Source: UMGS1474 sp050946775
GTDB lineage: Bacteria; Bacillota; Clostridia; Oscillospirales; Acutalibacteraceae
NCBI GenBank assembly: GCA_050946775.1
Contig: JBMNVL010000091.1
Location: 1 to 7,634, forward strand
DNA: 7,634 nucleotides
Direction: 5' to 3'
Shown: positions 6,310 through 7,634 of the stretch, piece after piece
Position numbering within the stretch: the stretch's first letter is position 1
Layout of the letters: each line of letters opens with the position of its first letter
Position numbers and translations under genes: made by a program
The notes under the pieces: model-generated
Database searches by the model: none
What the model was told of the DNA's origin: nothing
The model's input: only the letters and a program-made list of their open reading frames with translations

Positions 6310-6687
6310 ATGGACAAGTACATTTATGATGAAAACAACGGTCTTTGGTATGAACTGCAAGGCGAATACTATTTGCCGTGCCTTAGCTTGCCACCCGAAG
6401 AAGAAAAGCCTATCGGGATATGGGGACAGCGGCACAAACGCTACCTGAAAGAACATAGAAAAGCAACCTACACAACACTTCTGACCAGCGGTAAGCTCAA
6501 CACTTATCTTTCCGGCATCAACGAACAGGCGCAGGAACGCTTTGAACGGCTCATAGATGGCATGAAGCAGGCACAGGGTATCACGGAACAATTAAAGGCG
6601 GAAAACGCCTTAGAATGGGTCAGGAGAATGAATAATATACGGGCTTGTGCGATGGAGATTGTGAATAAAGAAATCATCTTCGCATAG
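6310..6687 (+). CDS. tnpV: TnpV-family transposon-encoded protein
   Basis: This 125-residue soluble protein matches the TnpV pattern carried by clostridial transposons and integrative elements. Seen in order are an N-terminal IYDENNGLWYELQGEYYLP (residues 5-23), PIGIWGQRHKRYLKEHR (34-50), LLTSGKLNTYL (57-67) and a C-terminal ALEWVRRMNNIRACAMEIV (100-118). Its biochemical role is not established in the family; a DNA-binding or accessory function is only a guess. I start at the ATG at 6310 because GGAGG (6297-6301) lies 8 bases upstream and the family begins with this MxKxIYDE motif. An in-frame ATG at 6277 would add 11 residues but would bury that site. Composition is AT-richer than the luxS side. 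The protein ends in IIFA, close to the family's typical end, so it appears complete. Confidence 0.85.
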   Translation: MDKYIYDENNGLWYELQGEYYLPCLSLPPEEEKPIGIWGQRHKRYLKEHRKATYTTLLTSGKLNTYLSGINEQAQERFERLIDGMKQAQGITEQLKAENALEWVRRMNNIRACAMEIVNKEIIFA

Positions 6688-6708
6688 CAGACTGGCGGTA
6701 ACGCAAAG

Positions 6709-6746
6709 CGAGGGGTAAAGGTGTAAATGCCTTACCCCTCGTATTT
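6709..6746 (+). terminator. Terminator-like hairpin after tnpV
   Basis: CGAGGGGTAA (6709-6718) pairs perfectly with TTACCCCTCG (6732-6741) around a 13-base loop and is followed by TATTTTA. The stem is strong but the T run is interrupted, so termination may be partial. It starts 21 bases after the TnpV stop. Confidence 0.6.
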
Positions 6747-6873
6747 TATGACGAGAATATGGCTTAACACAAGGCATTTGTGGGTTAAAAGCGCTACAGT
6801 AGAGAGATTATGCTGAAAACATAGGGTTTGGCAATCCAAAAGCAAACTTTTTATGAATGTTGTCTGTTGCCTC
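6747..6873. other. AT-rich intergenic stretch between tnpV and padR
   Basis: No gene is seen. Two weak stem-loops occur: TTAAC-ACAA with TTGT-GG-GTTAA (6764-6788) and TTTGG-caat-CCAAA (6827-6840). Neither has a T tract, and I assign no function. Confidence 0.5.
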
Positions 6874-6902
6874 TTGACTTATATCGGCAATCTATATATA
6901 AT
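6874..6902 (+). promoter_or_regulatory. Near-consensus promoter of the PadR operon
   Basis: TTGACT (6874-6879) and TATAAT (6897-6902) are separated by exactly 17 bases, one mismatch from the sigma-70/sigma-A consensus. Transcription should start near 6909, followed by AAGGAGG (6924-6930) 7 bases before the ATG at 6938. Such a strong promoter next to a repressor gene suggests tight control by repression. Confidence 0.88.
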
Positions 6903-6922
6903 CGATATGTAGACTGTCGATA
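6881..6922. promoter_or_regulatory. Putative PadR autoregulatory operator
   Basis: ATATCG (6881-6886) is inverted as CGATAT (6903-6908), flanking the spacer and -10. A further TCGATA at 6917-6922 repeats TCGATA at 6902-6907 with 15-base period. PadR repressors commonly bind inverted repeats over their own promoters, so these CGATA/TATCG elements are the natural candidates. The assignment is inference from position and symmetry. Confidence 0.5.
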
Positions 6923-6937
6923 CAAGGAGGGACATAT

Positions 6938-7285
6938 ATGGCAATTGATAAATCTCTGATTTCAGGGAATACAGATATGCTGATTTTGAAGCTGCTTGAA
7001 AAACAAGATATGTATGGGTATCAGATGATAGAAGAACTTGCGAAGCAATCCGACCATACTTTTGAATTGAAAGCAGGAACATTATATCCTCTGCTCCATC
7101 TCTTAGAGCAAAAGCAGTATCTTGTGTCCTATGACGGAGAAACTGTTGCGGGGAAAACAAGAAAATATTACAGGATTACAGATGAAGGGAAAAGATTTCT
7201 TGTGGTGCGGCTGTCTGAGTGGGAAAGCTACTCTGCCGCAGTCAATAAGGTTTTGTCGGGGGGTGTTTTGCTTGCAGGAATATAA
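6938..7285 (+). CDS. PadR-family transcriptional regulator
   Basis: This 115-residue protein is a compact PadR repressor made almost entirely of the winged helix-turn-helix domain. It shows LILKLLEKQDMYGYQMIEEL (residues 15-34), the signature GTLYPLLHLLEQKQYL (47-62), the wing with ETVAGKTRKYYRIT (68-81) and a following DEGKRFL helix. The C-terminal tail is short, as in the subfamily-2 PadRs that sit beside membrane proteins. PadR dimers normally bind an inverted repeat at their own promoter and release it when a phenolic compound, drug or other ligand binds; the ligand here is unknown. The ATG at 6938 has an ideal AAGGAGG site. The stop overlaps by 14 bases the downstream permease-prefix gene, so the two are co-transcribed and probably translationally coupled. 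Confidence 0.93.
   Translation: MAIDKSLISGNTDMLILKLLEKQDMYGYQMIEELAKQSDHTFELKAGTLYPLLHLLEQKQYLVSYDGETVAGKTRKYYRITDEGKRFLVVRLSEWESYSAAVNKVLSGGVLLAGI
7258..7274 (+). promoter_or_regulatory. Ribosome binding site that decides a TTG start
   Basis: GGGGGGTG (7258-7265) lies 6 bases before TTG at 7272 and can pair with the 16S anti-Shine-Dalgarno sequence, using one G-U pair. No ATG occurs in this frame before the conserved region, so TTG (or, less likely, GTG at 7263) must be the start. The site lies within the last codons of padR. Confidence 0.6.
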
Positions 7286-7634
7286 TTTTCCCGAAGAATA
7301 TATCAAGGATGTTCAAAGATACATTCGTTGGAGCAGAGCAAAGGTTGTGGCAACAAGAGAGCTTTCTGACCACATAAACGACCAATACGATGCTTTGCGG
7401 GAAAACGGTCTGAATCAGAAAGAAGCAATGAGAAAAGCCATTGAAGAAATGGGCGATGCAGATGTAGTTGGGACAGAGCTTGATATTGTCCACCGCCCGA
7501 AAGTGAATTGGCTGTTGCTGCTCATAGCAGGCGTGTTGCTGCTGAGTGGTATTCTAATCTCTGCTATGCTAACCTCAATATCCCTGACCGTACCAAAGAT
7601 AATCGGTATTGTGCTTGGAGTTTGTGTTGCTGCT
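7272..7634 (+). CDS. Permease-prefix-domain membrane protein, PadR-linked, 3' end outside window
   Basis: The 121 visible codons, open to the window edge, encode an N-terminal helical domain then membrane segments. Residues 1-75 contain YIKDVQRYIRW, ATRELSDHINDQYDAL and KEAMRKAIEEMGDADVVGTEL, the pattern of the permease-prefix/DUF1700-like domain found at the start of PadR-associated membrane proteins. A hydrophobic segment follows at about residues 81-100 and another begins near 105. In Clostridia such proteins sometimes continue into an FtsW/RodA/SpoVE-like or ABC-permease body; which applies here cannot be seen. The start is non-ATG, with the GGGGGG site upstream. The 14-base overlap with padR points to co-regulation and a role as the target of the repressor. 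The gene is truncated by the window, not visibly broken. Confidence 0.8.
   Translation, partial: MQEYNFPEEYIKDVQRYIRWSRAKVVATRELSDHINDQYDALRENGLNQKEAMRKAIEEMGDADVVGTELDIVHRPKVNWLLLLIAGVLLLSGILISAMLTSISLTVPKIIGIVLGVCVAA

Larger units (their letters stand above)
6001..7634. mobile_element. Probable acquired segment, partial, boundary not defined
   Basis: From about 6000 the sequence becomes clearly richer in A and T, codon use changes, and genes switch to the plus strand. The first gene is of the TnpV type, which is associated with Tn4451-like and other clostridial integrative elements. No integrase, relaxase, terminal repeat or duplicated target site is visible inside the window, so the left edge at about 6001 is an estimate and the right end lies outside. 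An ordinary AT-rich genomic island is an alternative. Confidence 0.4.

Noticed and set aside
6241..6591. Minus-strand 116-codon frame opposite tnpV, and similar frames opposite padR and the permease gene
   Set aside because: They are antisense to genes with clear family motifs and ribosome binding sites, and show no recognisable domain of their own.

Overview
The window looks like a piece of chromosome from a GC-rich member of the Clostridia (Bacillota), probably a gut Oscillospirales-type bacterium, joined on its right to an AT-richer, apparently acquired segment. The taxonomic call is inference. It rests on strong AGGAGG-type ribosome binding sites, a secreted protein with type I dockerin repeats, a PadR/permease pair, a TnpV-type protein and short dispersed palindromes of the kind common in these genomes.

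Left part (1 to about 5760, GC-rich, all genes on the minus strand). Read in the direction of transcription, from right to left: luxS (5167-5691) has its own promoter and a strong terminator. Next comes a promoter with a possible operator, then a GT4 glycosyltransferase (3955-5007). A YbhN/UPF0104-type flippase-like membrane protein (2922-3950) starts on GTG 4 bases after the glycosyltransferase stop. An 837-residue secreted protein (329-2842) follows, with its own extended -10 promoter and a strong terminator at 275-313. That protein has an N-terminal beta-rich domain, two dockerin-type calcium loops and about eight three-helix (FIVAR-like) repeats, six of them in an alternating A-B pattern. 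The glycosyltransferase and flippase-like protein plausibly act together on a membrane or envelope glycolipid. The secreted protein may be co-expressed by read-through. LuxS recycles S-ribosylhomocysteine and makes the AI-2 precursor.

Middle (5761-6309). There is no convincing gene here. It holds a dense array of small hairpins joined by ATCAT/ATGAT linkers (about 5793-5969), a bidirectional terminator (5971-6000), and about 300 AT-rich bases of unassigned sequence with a few stem-loops.

Right part (6001 to end, AT-richer, genes on the plus strand). A TnpV-family protein (6310-6687) is followed by a hairpin terminator. A near-consensus promoter with operator-like CGATA/TATCG elements then drives a PadR-family repressor (6938-7285). 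It overlaps by 14 bases a truncated membrane protein with a permease-prefix domain that begins on TTG at 7272 and runs off the window. The composition change and TnpV suggest the edge of a mobile or integrated element, but no recombinase or defined attachment site is visible.

I did not find a clearly new defence or mobile system. The best leads are the repeat architecture of the secreted protein, the mirrored hairpin array at the composition boundary, and the inverted repeat at the glycosyltransferase promoter.
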